Origin: Selenomonadaceae bacterium
GTDB taxonomy: Bacteria > Bacillota > Negativicutes > Selenomonadales > Selenomonadaceae
Assembly (NCBI GenBank): GCA_017634675.1
Contig: JAGBMX010000063.1
Coordinates: 1 to 48,708 of the forward strand
Direction of reading: 5' to 3'
Length of the DNA: 48,708 nt
Below the pieces are notes generated by a model. It did no database searches. It saw only the letters and a program-made list of their open reading frames with translations, and was not told where the DNA came from. Made by a program: the position numbers and the translations under genes. Of this stretch, positions 8,461 through 15,183 are shown in pieces; the first letter of the stretch is position 1, and the number at the start of each line of letters is the position of its first letter.

Positions 8461-8506
8461 CATTCTATAAATATTTTTCCGTTTTCAGGATTTTATCCCT
8501 GATTTC

Positions 8507-8515
8507 TGTTATAAT
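8507..8515 (+). promoter_or_regulatory. Extended -10 promoter (TGTTATAAT) for the toxin-antitoxin pair
   Basis: TG at 8507-8508 and TATAAT at 8510-8515 form an extended -10 element 21 nt before the ATG of the Panacea antitoxin gene. No good -35 hexamer is visible, as usual for extended -10 promoters. Confidence 0.6.
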
Positions 8516-8535
8516 TAAATCAAGGGGGTGTTTAT

Positions 8536-8985
8536 ATGCAAAAAGCAAGCAATATCGCTAAATGGTTTTTGGCGCAAGAGCCTATGACGCATAAAAAACT
8601 TCAAAAATTATGTTACTATGCGCAGGCTTGGCATTGCGCTTTGTACGGTAAACCGCTTTTTGAAGATGAGATACAGGCTTGGGTACACGGTCCCGTTGTC
8701 GTATCGCTTTACCCTTTATATGCGGGGTATGGTTGGGAAACTATACCACAAGGCAAACCGATAAAAAGCATTAAAGGCAAAAAAGCCTTAAAAATTCTTG
8801 ATGCGGTTTATGAAACTTATAAAATGTTAAGCGGCGACCAACTGGAACGATTAACTCATTCAGAAGAGCCGTGGAAAAAGGCAAGAGGAAATTCAAAGCC
8901 TTGGGAAAATTGTAATACTGTTATAAGTTTAGAAAGTATGAAGCGTTATTATAAGGAGAAATATGAGCAAGCGCAAGGCGAATAG
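8536..8985 (+). CDS. Panacea-domain (SocA-like, DUF4065) antitoxin
   Basis: 149 aa. The sequence MTHKKLQKLCYYAQAWHCALYGKPLF, EIQAWVHGPVV and LYPLYAGYGW is the Panacea/SocA/GepA signature (KLQKLxYYaqaw, aWxhGPV). Panacea domains act as broadly adaptable antitoxins that neutralise many unrelated toxins. The gene has its own extended -10 promoter and overlaps the next gene by 23 nt, the usual toxin-antitoxin layout. It lies on the opposite strand to the flanking lysogeny genes, as expected for a module expressed from the prophage in the lysogen. Confidence 0.88.
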   Translation: MQKASNIAKWFLAQEPMTHKKLQKLCYYAQAWHCALYGKPLFEDEIQAWVHGPVVVSLYPLYAGYGWETIPQGKPIKSIKGKKALKILDAVYETYKMLSGDQLERLTHSEEPWKKARGNSKPWENCNTVISLESMKRYYKEKYEQAQGE

Positions 8986-9457
8986 ACAAAATAAATTTGT
9001 TTTGCCGTCTACGGGAAATATTCCTCCCGAAAAGTTGCGATTGCCTTATAATGGAAATGTCGTACTTGATGACGGCATAGCATTTTCTTTCGCGTGTTTT
9101 GACCGTGGCAATAAATATTTTAATCTCGGCGGTAATTCGGAAGATAAAACCGTAGGCGGTATATGGTTTATTAAATTATTGGATTGTTTAAAAGATGTCG
9201 GGACTAAAACCATTCAAGAACTAAAGAAAGCACCGTACCATTTGCACCCTGTAAAATGGGAAAGCGCGAATGTAAAACCTCCGAATAATAGCGAACAATG
9301 CCAGTATTGGCAATTTAGACTTAATAAATCCGATGGACGCGTTATAGGCATATTGATAGACCATATTTTTTATGTTGTTTGGTTAGACCCTTACCATAAT
9401 CTTACCAATAGTGAAGGTTACGGCGGAGTGAAACTTTATAATCCACCTTCATTATAA
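8963..9457 (+). CDS. Putative toxin partner of the Panacea antitoxin
   Basis: 164 aa, ATG with AAGGAG 5 nt upstream, overlapping the antitoxin gene by 23 nt. The C-terminal block YWQFRLNKSDGRVIGILIDHIFYVVWLDPYHNL resembles the RelE/ParE-like pattern of ribonuclease-type toxins (R...GRVIGFxx...FYIVWLDPxH), but I cannot assign a family with certainty. The position behind a Panacea gene with overlap makes the toxin role likely. Its target is not evident. In a prophage such a pair may stabilise the element or act in abortive defence against other phages (inference). Confidence 0.65.
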   Translation: MSKRKANRQNKFVLPSTGNIPPEKLRLPYNGNVVLDDGIAFSFACFDRGNKYFNLGGNSEDKTVGGIWFIKLLDCLKDVGTKTIQELKKAPYHLHPVKWESANVKPPNNSEQCQYWQFRLNKSDGRVIGILIDHIFYVVWLDPYHNLTNSEGYGGVKLYNPPSL

Positions 9458-9492
9458 GCAACTACCGAGAAAATCTCGGCGGTTGCTTTTTT
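9456..9492 (+). terminator. Intrinsic terminator of the toxin-antitoxin operon
   Basis: Arms AAGCAAC..CCGAGA (9456-9471) and TCTCGG..GTTGCTT pair closely, followed by TTTTTT ending at 9492. It starts at the toxin stop codon. Confidence 0.85.
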
Positions 9493-9496
9493 AATT

Positions 9497-9576
9497 TGCC
9501 TATAACTTGCCCAAATATGAAACATTGACGCTAGAATCCGCATAAGAAGCAGGATTTTTAACTTGCCTGTAACTTG
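9497..9576. repeat. Two degenerate copies of the attachment-region motif (TTGCCTATAAC, TTGCCTGTAAC)
   Basis: TTGCCTATAAC near 9497-9507 and TTGCCTGTAAC near 9564-9574 differ from the 12-bp att-region unit TTGCCTACAAAC by a one-base gap and at most one substitution. Each is followed by CTTG, as in the tandem array. They lie in the gap between the toxin terminator and the dinD stop. Confidence 0.35.
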
Positions 9577-9582
9577 TTTTTT

Positions 9583-10419
9583 TTATTTTTTCGGCAAATT
9601 CTTTTTATGCTCTCGCTCTATTTGCTTAATGCTCTTTTGTGGCGTTGGTAAATCTTCCGGCATTGTGCCGCCTAATTCTTTTATCGTTTGTCTTACCTTT
9701 GCACCTACTTCATAATGCGCTTTGTTGGCGTTTTCCTTGCCTTTGATATTTTCGCGGCGAAGTTTCGCCTCCGTTTGTGTTGCGCGAAATAAATTAGCCG
9801 CCAATTCTTCCGAACCCATATGGTCTAAAATTTGTTGGCTCTTCTTTAATCCTTTTCGGGCGTGTATCGCTTGCGCCGTTAAGCCCCCGTATAATCCCAT
9901 ATATCCGTGATTTTGAAATATTCCAAAGTCGGCGTTGGTCTTTACTCCAGCATTATAAGCGGCGTCCGCTAAAAGTTTGTTATGCTCTTTCACTTGTAGG
10001 CGTATTGCCAAACGCTTTTCATCTTCGGATAAGTTTTCATAGTTTTCTATAAGTTCTTGTTGGCGAGTTTTTACGGCAAAATAAGTTTGAGCGAGGGCAA
10101 CGGCTTTTTTATGCGGGTCGCCGTTCATCGCTATAAGGTAACAAGCATAACGAGAAAGATGATAATTTTCTACCTCTCTTTTAGCGTTGTTCCCTATTTC
10201 TAACATATCGTGCAGTTGCACGAAATGTTCTGAAACATTATTGTTACTGGATTGGCAAGATTTAATTGCTTTTTCAATAACTTTTTTGAAAAAACGATAT
10301 TCATTATAACCCAAAACTTTAAGCAACTCACGCGCCGTCCAGTATTCTTGCCCGTATTCGTTTATATGCTTTATCGACTCGAAAAGAGTTTCGTTTATGT
10401 TTTCTATATTATTTTTCAT
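9583..10419 (-). CDS. dinD: DinD-like DNA damage-inducible protein
   Basis: 278 aa from ATG 10417-10419 (GAAGGAG 8 nt upstream; the in-frame GTG five codons earlier is part of that site). Residues ~15-110 (ENINETLFESIKHINEYGQEYWTARELLKVLGYNEYRFFKKVIEKA, then NYHLSRYACYLIAMNGDP) form the Bro-N-like domain, and LTAQAIHARKGLKKSQQILDHMGSEELAANLFRATQTE is the characteristic DinD C-terminal block. Full length. In E. coli DinD is SOS-induced and inhibits RecA filament activity. Here it follows the repressor gene on the same strand, 90 nt downstream, so it is probably expressed with it in the lysogen. Confidence 0.9.
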   Translation of the reverse strand: MKNNIENINETLFESIKHINEYGQEYWTARELLKVLGYNEYRFFKKVIEKAIKSCQSSNNNVSEHFVQLHDMLEIGNNAKREVENYHLSRYACYLIAMNGDPHKKAVALAQTYFAVKTRQQELIENYENLSEDEKRLAIRLQVKEHNKLLADAAYNAGVKTNADFGIFQNHGYMGLYGGLTAQAIHARKGLKKSQQILDHMGSEELAANLFRATQTEAKLRRENIKGKENANKAHYEVGAKVRQTIKELGGTMPEDLPTPQKSIKQIEREHKKNLPKK

Positions 10420-10508
10420 ATAATACTCCTTCACTTTAGATGATTATTTCCCCTTCCCCCACTCACGCATAAACTTTTTGAGAGTTTCTTGTGTGTCGAA
10501 TGGGGAGG

Positions 10509-11012
10509 TTATCCAGCAGCCCTTTTTCTAAGCTCCATAGAACGGCGATGTTTTTCTAATAAATTATGCTCTTCTTCCGTGAGTTCTTCTTTGTAGGTTT
10601 TAGGCTCTTCAACAGCAGGCGCGGGCGTTTGTTTTTCTGCGTCTAATTGCTCCATTTCAGCGGCGACGGCTGAAATCGCTTCTATAATAGCGTCTTTTTG
10701 TTCGTCGGTAAGTTTCAGGAAAGCAGAAATAACGGCTTTTTGTTTATCGGAAAGAGTGAATTCTTCGGCAAGCTCCGACAAAATATTCCCGTCCGTTTTA
10801 AGGAACATTTCACCAACGCCATTTTTGAGCCACTCATAAGAAATATGAAGTTTTGTAGCCATAAGCTGAAGGAATACATCATTGGGGACTACTCGACCTT
10901 GTTCGTATTCGTTAATTGCATTTCGTGTCGACCCTAATATTTCTGCCAATGCATCACGACTTTTATATCCCGCATCTTTGCGGGCTTTTTTTATGCGTTC
11001 GTGCAATTCCAT
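10509..11012 (-). CDS. CI-like phage repressor (XRE-family HTH)
   Basis: 167 aa. Residues 1-65 hold an XRE helix-turn-helix (KKARKDAGYKSRDALAEILGSTRNAINEYEQGRVVPND) and the region that follows (LQLMATKLHISYEWLKNGVGEMF) is typical of phage repressors. The C-terminal half is helical (TLSDKQKAVISAFLKLTDEQKDAIIEAI) and acidic/lysine-rich, with no LexA/CI-type peptidase motif, so induction must be other than self-cleavage. ATG 11010-11012 has AAAGGAGAGG upstream. It faces the divergent promoter region at 11043-11127 and probably represses the early promoter there. Confidence 0.9.
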   Translation of the reverse strand: MELHERIKKARKDAGYKSRDALAEILGSTRNAINEYEQGRVVPNDVFLQLMATKLHISYEWLKNGVGEMFLKTDGNILSELAEEFTLSDKQKAVISAFLKLTDEQKDAIIEAISAVAAEMEQLDAEKQTPAPAVEEPKTYKEELTEEEHNLLEKHRRSMELRKRAAG

Positions 11013-11042
11013 AAAATACCTCTCCTTTAATATTTTGATTGT

Positions 11043-11127
11043 ATTTTAACATAAAAAAATAAGTGTGTAAACTAAAAATATTAAAGATATGGTTGACGCA
11101 CTAAAAAATTTATGCTATTATTAGTGC
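11043..11127. promoter_or_regulatory. Divergent lysogeny/early promoter region with an inverted-repeat operator
   Basis: Leftward promoter for the repressor: -35 TTTACA (reverse complement of 11066-11071) and -10 TAAAAT (11043-11048), 17-nt spacer. Rightward early promoter: -35 TTGACG at 11093-11098, -10 TATTAT at 11116-11121, 17-nt spacer. The inverted repeat GCACTAA (11098-11104) / TTAGTGC (11121-11127) brackets the rightward -10 and overlaps the -35 end, which suits a repressor operator. Confidence 0.8.
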
Positions 11128-11168
11128 ATAAACGAAAACAAAAACAAATTTTGCAAGGAGGCGAGAAA

Positions 11169-11747
11169 GTGCAAGAACCAAGAATAGAGAAACTTTATGG
11201 AATTTGGCGGTGTATGAAATACCGTTGCAATTCCGAAAGTAAAAATAACCATTATGCGCCATATTATAGAGATAGAGGAATTAGAGTTTGCGAAATATGG
11301 AGCAAGGATTTTTTCAAGTTTCAAGAATGGTCACTTGAGAATGGTTACAAAGAAGGTTTAACGATAGACCGCATTGACGGAAATGGAAATTATGAGCCTT
11401 CGAATTGTCGTTGGGTAACAATGGCGGAAAATTCGCGAAATAAACAGAAAAACATAAAAATTCAAGAAGAAAATTTTGAAGTAAGGCAACTTCAAAAAAA
11501 TCCTTCTAACCCGCTAAAATCAGAAATTCCCATCAAATCAAAAGGCGGAAAGTTTTCTATAGTGCTTGCTTCCTTAAATTATTATGAAAAACCACAAATT
11601 GTTATCAAAGGGTTACTCTTTAGAGAAGCAAAAGCATTAGCAAAAAAATTAAATGATGAAAACAATACACGATTTTCAGATTATTACTACGATGTAGAGC
11701 CAAAACACGGAAAATTTTATTGGTGGGCAAATAAGCAAGCAACGTAA
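11169..11747 (+). CDS. HNH/AP2-like phage DNA-binding protein (homing-endonuclease-like)
   Basis: 192 aa from GTG at 11169, with GGAGG 8 nt upstream. The block IWRCMKYRCNSESKNNHY..YRDRGIRVCEIW followed by GLTIDRIDGNGNYEPSNCRWV is a widespread phage motif related to HNH/AP2-type homing proteins (TIDRID-NY-P-NCRW). The remaining C-terminal part (KGGKFSIVLASLNYYEKPQIVIKG..LFREAKALAKKLND) looks like an AP2-type DNA-binding domain. It is the first gene after the early promoter, where Cro would usually be. Whether it cuts DNA is uncertain. Confidence 0.65.
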   Translation: MQEPRIEKLYGIWRCMKYRCNSESKNNHYAPYYRDRGIRVCEIWSKDFFKFQEWSLENGYKEGLTIDRIDGNGNYEPSNCRWVTMAENSRNKQKNIKIQEENFEVRQLQKNPSNPLKSEIPIKSKGGKFSIVLASLNYYEKPQIVIKGLLFREAKALAKKLNDENNTRFSDYYYDVEPKHGKFYWWANKQAT

Positions 11748-11808
11748 TCAATAAACAACGCAAAAACAAAAGCGGTTTGAGCCGCTGGGGTGAAAGCGAG
11801 GTGAGATT

Positions 11809-11991
11809 ATGGAAAACACAAATGCGGAGTACAAACTAAACAAAAGCCGGGCTAGAAAGATTTGCGAAGGCTTGATGAAATTACCCGACGAGCAAGCCAG
11901 CGCATTTGAGGATGCGATTTTTGGCGCGGCTACGATGAATGACATTATGGCGCGTTTCGGCGTAAGACGTAAACCCGCCGTCGCGGTGTAG
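11809..11991 (+). CDS. Small phage protein, unknown
   Basis: 60 aa, ATG 7-8 nt after GAGGTGAG. Charged N-terminus and a helical middle (KICEGLMKLPDEQASAFEDAIFGAATMNDIMARFG). I do not recognise a family. It is part of the early rightward operon; a short hairpin (AGCGG..CCGCT) precedes it near 11781-11797. Confidence 0.6.
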   Translation: MENTNAEYKLNKSRARKICEGLMKLPDEQASAFEDAIFGAATMNDIMARFGVRRKPAVAV

Positions 11992-12132
11992 AGGGGAGGA
12001 ATGAGAAGAACGAGCTGAAACGCGCCATAAAGGAGCGTCCGGAAAAGAAGAAGGGGTGGGCATTATAGAGGGAATTAAACCTCTAATGCAGACAGCCGTG
12101 AAGTTGTTATTGATTTATTAAGGAGGTATGCA

Positions 12133-12192
12133 ATGAGAAAATTTAGCATAATAAGCGCGGTGATATTTGCCGCTATGGTTAGTTTAGGGTAG
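12133..12192 (+). CDS. 19-aa hydrophobic peptide
   Basis: AAGGAGGTATGCA precedes the ATG at 12133. The product MRKFSIISAVIFAAMVSLG resembles a signal peptide or tiny membrane peptide and ends at TAG 12190-12192. It could be a leader whose remainder has been lost, since the pattern is that of a lipoprotein or secreted protein start. Confidence 0.35.
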   Translation: MRKFSIISAVIFAAMVSLG

Positions 12193-12200
12193 GTGAGAAA

Positions 12201-12697
12201 ATGCACTGGATTACTAAAAAGTGCCTTCATTGTGGCAAAGAATTTTCAACACCCTATAAAAAAAGAGAGCAAAAATATTGCTCTTATAGTTGTAGTTCAA
12301 AAGCAAATCATATAAAAAAAGCAAACAAAGGGGGATACTCTAAAATGCGTTTATTGCGGCAAAGAATTTGTCGTATTGAATGCGCAAAAAAAACAGCAAA
12401 TATTGTTCTGTCCACTGTAGGAATAAAGCTTATTATGAACAGGCAAAAGCTAAAGAAAAATGTGTTTGTGAGTGTTGCGGGAAAACATATCAGCGCACTC
12501 AAGCGTGGCAGTCTCATAATCGTTGCCCTAGTTGTGGCGGCATTACAGAAAAGTATCAAAGCAAATTTAGCGAGGCGATATATAAAAACTCGCCAAAGCC
12601 TAAACTAAAACCAACGAAATTTGAGCCAATAATACAATGTGCAAACACAGTTGATGAGTTTTCTCGTCAATTCATCAATAAGGTGGTGAAAATATGA
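12201..12697 (+). pseudogene. Multi-zinc-ribbon protein with two apparent frameshifts
   Basis: The protein is coherent only across three frames. Segment 1 (from ATG 12201) has CLHCGKEF...KYCSYSCSS; segment 2 has CVYCGKEFVVLNA; segment 3 has SKYCSVHCRNKAYY, CCGKTYQRT and CPSCGG and ends at 12697. The joins fall at a G5 run (12330-12334) and an A8 run (12386-12393); removing one base from each restores one frame of about 164 aa with three Cys4-type zinc sites of the same layout. This may be decay, a homopolymer sequencing error, or frameshift expression. The end overlaps the next gene by 4 nt (ATGA). Confidence 0.7.
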
Positions 12698-12996
12698 TAG
12701 ACGAGGCTATTCAAAAAATGTTTACAAAAGCGCTTGAAGCAAGAATTTTGCCCAAACTTGACGCGATTGAACGGGAAATCCGAGCGTTGAAGGAAAGTAA
12801 AAAAGAAAAAGTTTTTGAAGAAAAAATGTGCTTTTTATTGCCAGAAGAAGCGGAAGAGCGGCTAAAAATGTCGCGCCCGACGCTTAATAAGCTGCTTAAA
12901 AGCGGCAAATTGAAAACGCAAATATCCCCAGGCGGAAGGGTAAAGATTTTAGAATCCAGCCTTAACGAGTACATAAGAGCGGAGGCGGGAGCGTAA
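12694..12996 (+). CDS. Excisionase-like / helix-turn-helix DNA-binding protein
   Basis: 100 aa. The C-terminal half (FLLPEEAEERLKMSRPTLNKLLKSGKLKTQISPGGRVKILESSLNEYI) is the excisionase/MerR-type winged HTH pattern (T/S-x-x-EAA..L..SRxTLxxLxxxGxL..i..GRxxxi...L..yi). The N-terminal ~45 residues are a charged coiled-coil helix. Overlaps the preceding zinc-ribbon frame by 4 nt. Likely a DNA-binding regulator or an excision partner of the integrase. Confidence 0.75.
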   Translation: MIDEAIQKMFTKALEARILPKLDAIEREIRALKESKKEKVFEEKMCFLLPEEAEERLKMSRPTLNKLLKSGKLKTQISPGGRVKILESSLNEYIRAEAGA

Positions 12997-13034
12997 ATGA
13001 TAAAGCGTATAAAGCTAAGTGAGGGAGAGAAAAA

Positions 13035-13376
13035 ATGACAAAACTTGAATGGAAAATCGCCAAAGCGCAAATGAAAATGCGACAAAAGCGCGATGCGGTT
13101 TTAAAAGAACGCATAAAAAAAGCCGCCGTTATAGGCGGGGTAGTATTAGCGGCTGTTATATCCATAGGAGCGAATAACGAGCCTGAGCAAGCGCAAAATG
13201 AGAAAGTCTACGTCGTAAAAGGCGGCGATACGTTATGGAACATCACCGCCGAGCATTTGAAGGAAGAAGGGAGTAACAAATATATTTTGCAAGAAATGTA
13301 CGATATATGCGAGAAAAACCCCGAAATAAAGAGCGGGCGCATATATCCGGGGCAAAAGATAATTTTGCAAAAATAA
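13035..13376 (+). CDS. Membrane-anchored LysM-domain protein
   Basis: 113 aa, ATG after GAGGGAG. A basic N-terminal helix (~1-32), one transmembrane segment (KKAAVIGGVVLAAVISIGA, ~33-48), then a LysM domain (KVYVVKGGDTLWNITAEHL...KNPEIKSGRIYPGQKIIL). LysM binds peptidoglycan. The layout resembles YneA-type cell-division suppressors of the SOS response, so control of host division is possible, but this is inference. Confidence 0.85.
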   Translation: MTKLEWKIAKAQMKMRQKRDAVLKERIKKAAVIGGVVLAAVISIGANNEPEQAQNEKVYVVKGGDTLWNITAEHLKEEGSNKYILQEMYDICEKNPEIKSGRIYPGQKIILQK

Positions 13377-13377
13377 T

Positions 13378-13439
13378 AGCCTTGCGGCGTGGCATATCCG
13401 CAAGGCTGAAAGAAGAAATTCGTAGTGCTATTATAGCAC
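13378..13439 (+). other. Two consecutive hairpins without U-run
   Basis: AGCCTTGCGG (13378-13387) pairs with CCGCAAGGCT (13398-13407), then GTGCTA (13425-13430) pairs with TAGCAC (13434-13439). Neither is followed by a long T-run. They lie between the LysM gene and the next gene and may be RNA processing or attenuation structures. Confidence 0.45.
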
Positions 13440-13459
13440 GATTTTGAGGAGTGAGCAAG

Positions 13460-13687
13460 ATGTGGCAAACAATAAAAAACAAAAGATTATGGGAGGATAT
13501 AGTCAATCGCCGCTTGGCAGACAAGATAGAGTTTCGCCAAAAATGGGTGGACGAATTGAAGGCATTAGAGCCAAACAAAAGCCTTGAAGAACTCAAGGGA
13601 ACGAAGTATTTCTTCGATGTTTCCGCTATTGAATTATGTGACGCGGAGATAAGGGATTTAAGGAAAAAATACGAAATGGTGGGCTAG
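13460..13687 (+). CDS. Small helical phage protein, unknown
   Basis: 75 aa from ATG 13460, with GAGGAG 8-10 nt upstream (an in-frame GTG at 13451 overlaps that site). Helical and charged (IKNKRLWEDIVNRRLADKIEFRQKWVDELKALEPNK), ending AEIRDLRKKYEMVG. No family recognised. Stop codon is TAG. Confidence 0.6.
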   Translation: MWQTIKNKRLWEDIVNRRLADKIEFRQKWVDELKALEPNKSLEELKGTKYFFDVSAIELCDAEIRDLRKKYEMVG

Positions 13688-13698
13688 ATATAAACAAA

Positions 13699-13729
13699 AA
13701 GCTCTCGCTTGGCAACTTTGCGAGAGCTT
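13699..13729 (+). other. Strong hairpin without U-run
   Basis: AAGCTCTCGC (13699-13708) pairs perfectly with GCGAGAGCTT (13720-13729) around an 11-nt loop. It is followed by CAAAAG rather than Ts. Positioned just before the recombination block. Confidence 0.5.
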
Positions 13730-13789
13730 CAAAAGAAAGATGCAACATATTCAACTTATATTTTAACATATTTGAAAGGAAGAGGCAAT

Positions 13790-14431
13790 ATGGCAACAAA
13801 GAAAAAAACGGAAGATACGAATATTATCATTCCACCTTTGACAATCAAGGAGTTTGACTTACACATCATCGGAACTTCTCCGCTTATTTCTCATAAATGG
13901 AGCGAGAAAGCAAAGAAAATGATGCTTGATAAAACGATGAAAAAAGCGACGGCGGGTAAAGACGCAAAGCGTCCTTGTCTTGAATATGCAAATACGCTTT
14001 ACTGGTTATCCGAAAAGCCGGATTTAGAAAGTATGAGCGACGAAGAAATAATGGAATCCGTGAGCAACGGACGTTTCGGTTTTCCGACGTTAGCGTTTAA
14101 AGCGTCAGCAATAGCGGGAGCATATAGAAGCAACATTTTAGACAAAATGACGACCGCTCGCGGCGCGTTTCATATTGACGGCGAACTTGCGGAAATAATA
14201 GGCAAGCCGGAGATAATGGAAAGCAACGTGAAAATCGGTATGGGCGGCGCAGAAATGCGGTATAGAGCGATTTTCCCCGAATGGGAAGCAACACTACATA
14301 TAAAGTTCAATGAAAAAGCGATGAGCTTGGAACAGATTGTGAATTTGTTCAATGTTGGCGGTTTTGCTTGCGGCGTAGGCGATTGGAGACCCGAAAAAGA
14401 CGGTTCCCACGGAATGTATAAAGTTTGCTAA
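13790..14431 (+). CDS. Conserved phage protein with a Cas7/RAMP-like character, upstream of recombination genes
   Basis: 213 aa from ATG 13790 (AAGGAAGAGG upstream). Recognisable family features: IKEFDLHIIGTSPLISHKWS, FGFPTLAFKASAIAGAYRS, MTTARGAFHIDGE, and a glycine-rich C-terminus VGGFACGVGDWRPEKDGSHGMYKV. This family is common in Firmicutes prophages next to RecT/ATPase genes. My impression that it has a RAMP (Cas7-like) RNA-binding fold comes from the strand-rich pattern and glycine-rich C-terminal loop and is unproven. The stop codon lies at the first unit of the 5-nt periodic array. Confidence 0.55.
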   Translation: MATKKKTEDTNIIIPPLTIKEFDLHIIGTSPLISHKWSEKAKKMMLDKTMKKATAGKDAKRPCLEYANTLYWLSEKPDLESMSDEEIMESVSNGRFGFPTLAFKASAIAGAYRSNILDKMTTARGAFHIDGELAEIIGKPEIMESNVKIGMGGAEMRYRAIFPEWEATLHIKFNEKAMSLEQIVNLFNVGGFACGVGDWRPEKDGSHGMYKVC

Positions 14432-14668
14432 GGCAAGGCAGGCGCGGCTAGTCGGGGTATATTGGGGTATGGCAGGCAAGGCGTGTCTCGGCGTGGCAAG
14501 GTGCGGCGAGGTATGGCGCGTCGTGGTTAGGCGGGAATGGTACGGCGGGGCTAGGCGGGGATTGGTCAGGCACTGCCCGGTGTGGTATGGCAAGGCGAGG
14601 TAAGGCAGGCTTGGCAAGGTAAGGTATGTTACGGCACGGCGGGACGAGGCAGGGCAAGGCAAGGAAAT
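14430..14668 (+). repeat. Degenerate pentanucleotide array, GG every 5 nt (consensus GGYRN)
   Basis: From the stop codon of the Cas7-like gene to 24 nt before the next start, GG recurs in 5-nt phase for about 235 nt (about 47 units such as GGCAA, GGTAT, GGCGA, GGTAA, GGCGG). The phase slips by 1 nt only at about 14441, 14475, 14539 and 14608, and a few units are degenerate. G is strongly enriched on the plus strand. A 5-nt period is not compatible with coding, and no frame in it looks like protein. Function unknown; see findings. Confidence 0.85.
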
Positions 14669-14691
14669 ATAAATTCAAAGGAGGAAGGTTT

Positions 14692-15183
14692 ATGGTGTAT
14701 AAATGGAAATACAATATTTCCGTCGAAGCTGAAACGGCGGGAAAAGAACTTGAACGAATGGAAAACAAGCACGGCAAAGTTACGCCGCAGATTATTCTTG
14801 ACGAATCGAGGGCGGATAACGCTCCATTACATAGGTTATTTGAATGGGACGATACAAAAGCCGCCGAAAAATACCGCTTAACGCAAGCGCAAAATATTAT
14901 CCACAATTTAACGATAACCGTGGATAATCCCAAAACAGAAAGGCAAACAACGGTAAGGGCATACGTCAAATTGCAAGACGAAGTCTATAATTACATATCC
15001 GTGACTAAAGCCGTGACAGAGCAAGACACATATCAGGCGATACTCAACGAAGCTCTTGAAGAAATAAAGCGTTTTCAGCGCAAATATAGCGGATTGGTAG
15101 AATTTGCCGATATTTGCAAACAGGTAAAAATAGTCTTAGACAAGATAGATAAAGAGAACGAACTTGAAAGGGTGGCAGTATGA
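14692..15183 (+). CDS. Conserved phage protein of the recombination module, unknown function
   Basis: 163 aa from ATG 14692 (GGAGGAAGG upstream). Contains GKVTPQIILDESRADNAPLHRLFEWDDTKAAEKYRLTQAQNII, a block seen in many phage proteins placed before ATPase/RecT genes. The C-terminus is helical (ILNEALEEIKRFQRKYSGLVEF). Overlaps the ATPase gene by 4 nt. Role unknown. Confidence 0.7.
   Translation: MVYKWKYNISVEAETAGKELERMENKHGKVTPQIILDESRADNAPLHRLFEWDDTKAAEKYRLTQAQNIIHNLTITVDNPKTERQTTVRAYVKLQDEVYNYISVTKAVTEQDTYQAILNEALEEIKRFQRKYSGLVEFADICKQVKIVLDKIDKENELERVAV

Noticed and set aside
10441..10508. Short peptide frame (DTQETLKKFMREWGKGK) between the repressor and dinD
   Set aside because: No usable start with a site; a remnant or frameshifted tail of the repressor is possible but unproven.
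11992..12062. Possible small frame (NELKRAIKERPEKKKGWAL) after the 60-aa gene
   Set aside because: Looks protein-like but has no proper start in frame; a one-base insertion would be needed.
14294..14969. Minus-strand frames rich in Pro/Leu/Ala across the periodic array
   Set aside because: These are shadow translations of the 5-nt repeat and of genes on the plus strand; repeat period does not match codons.
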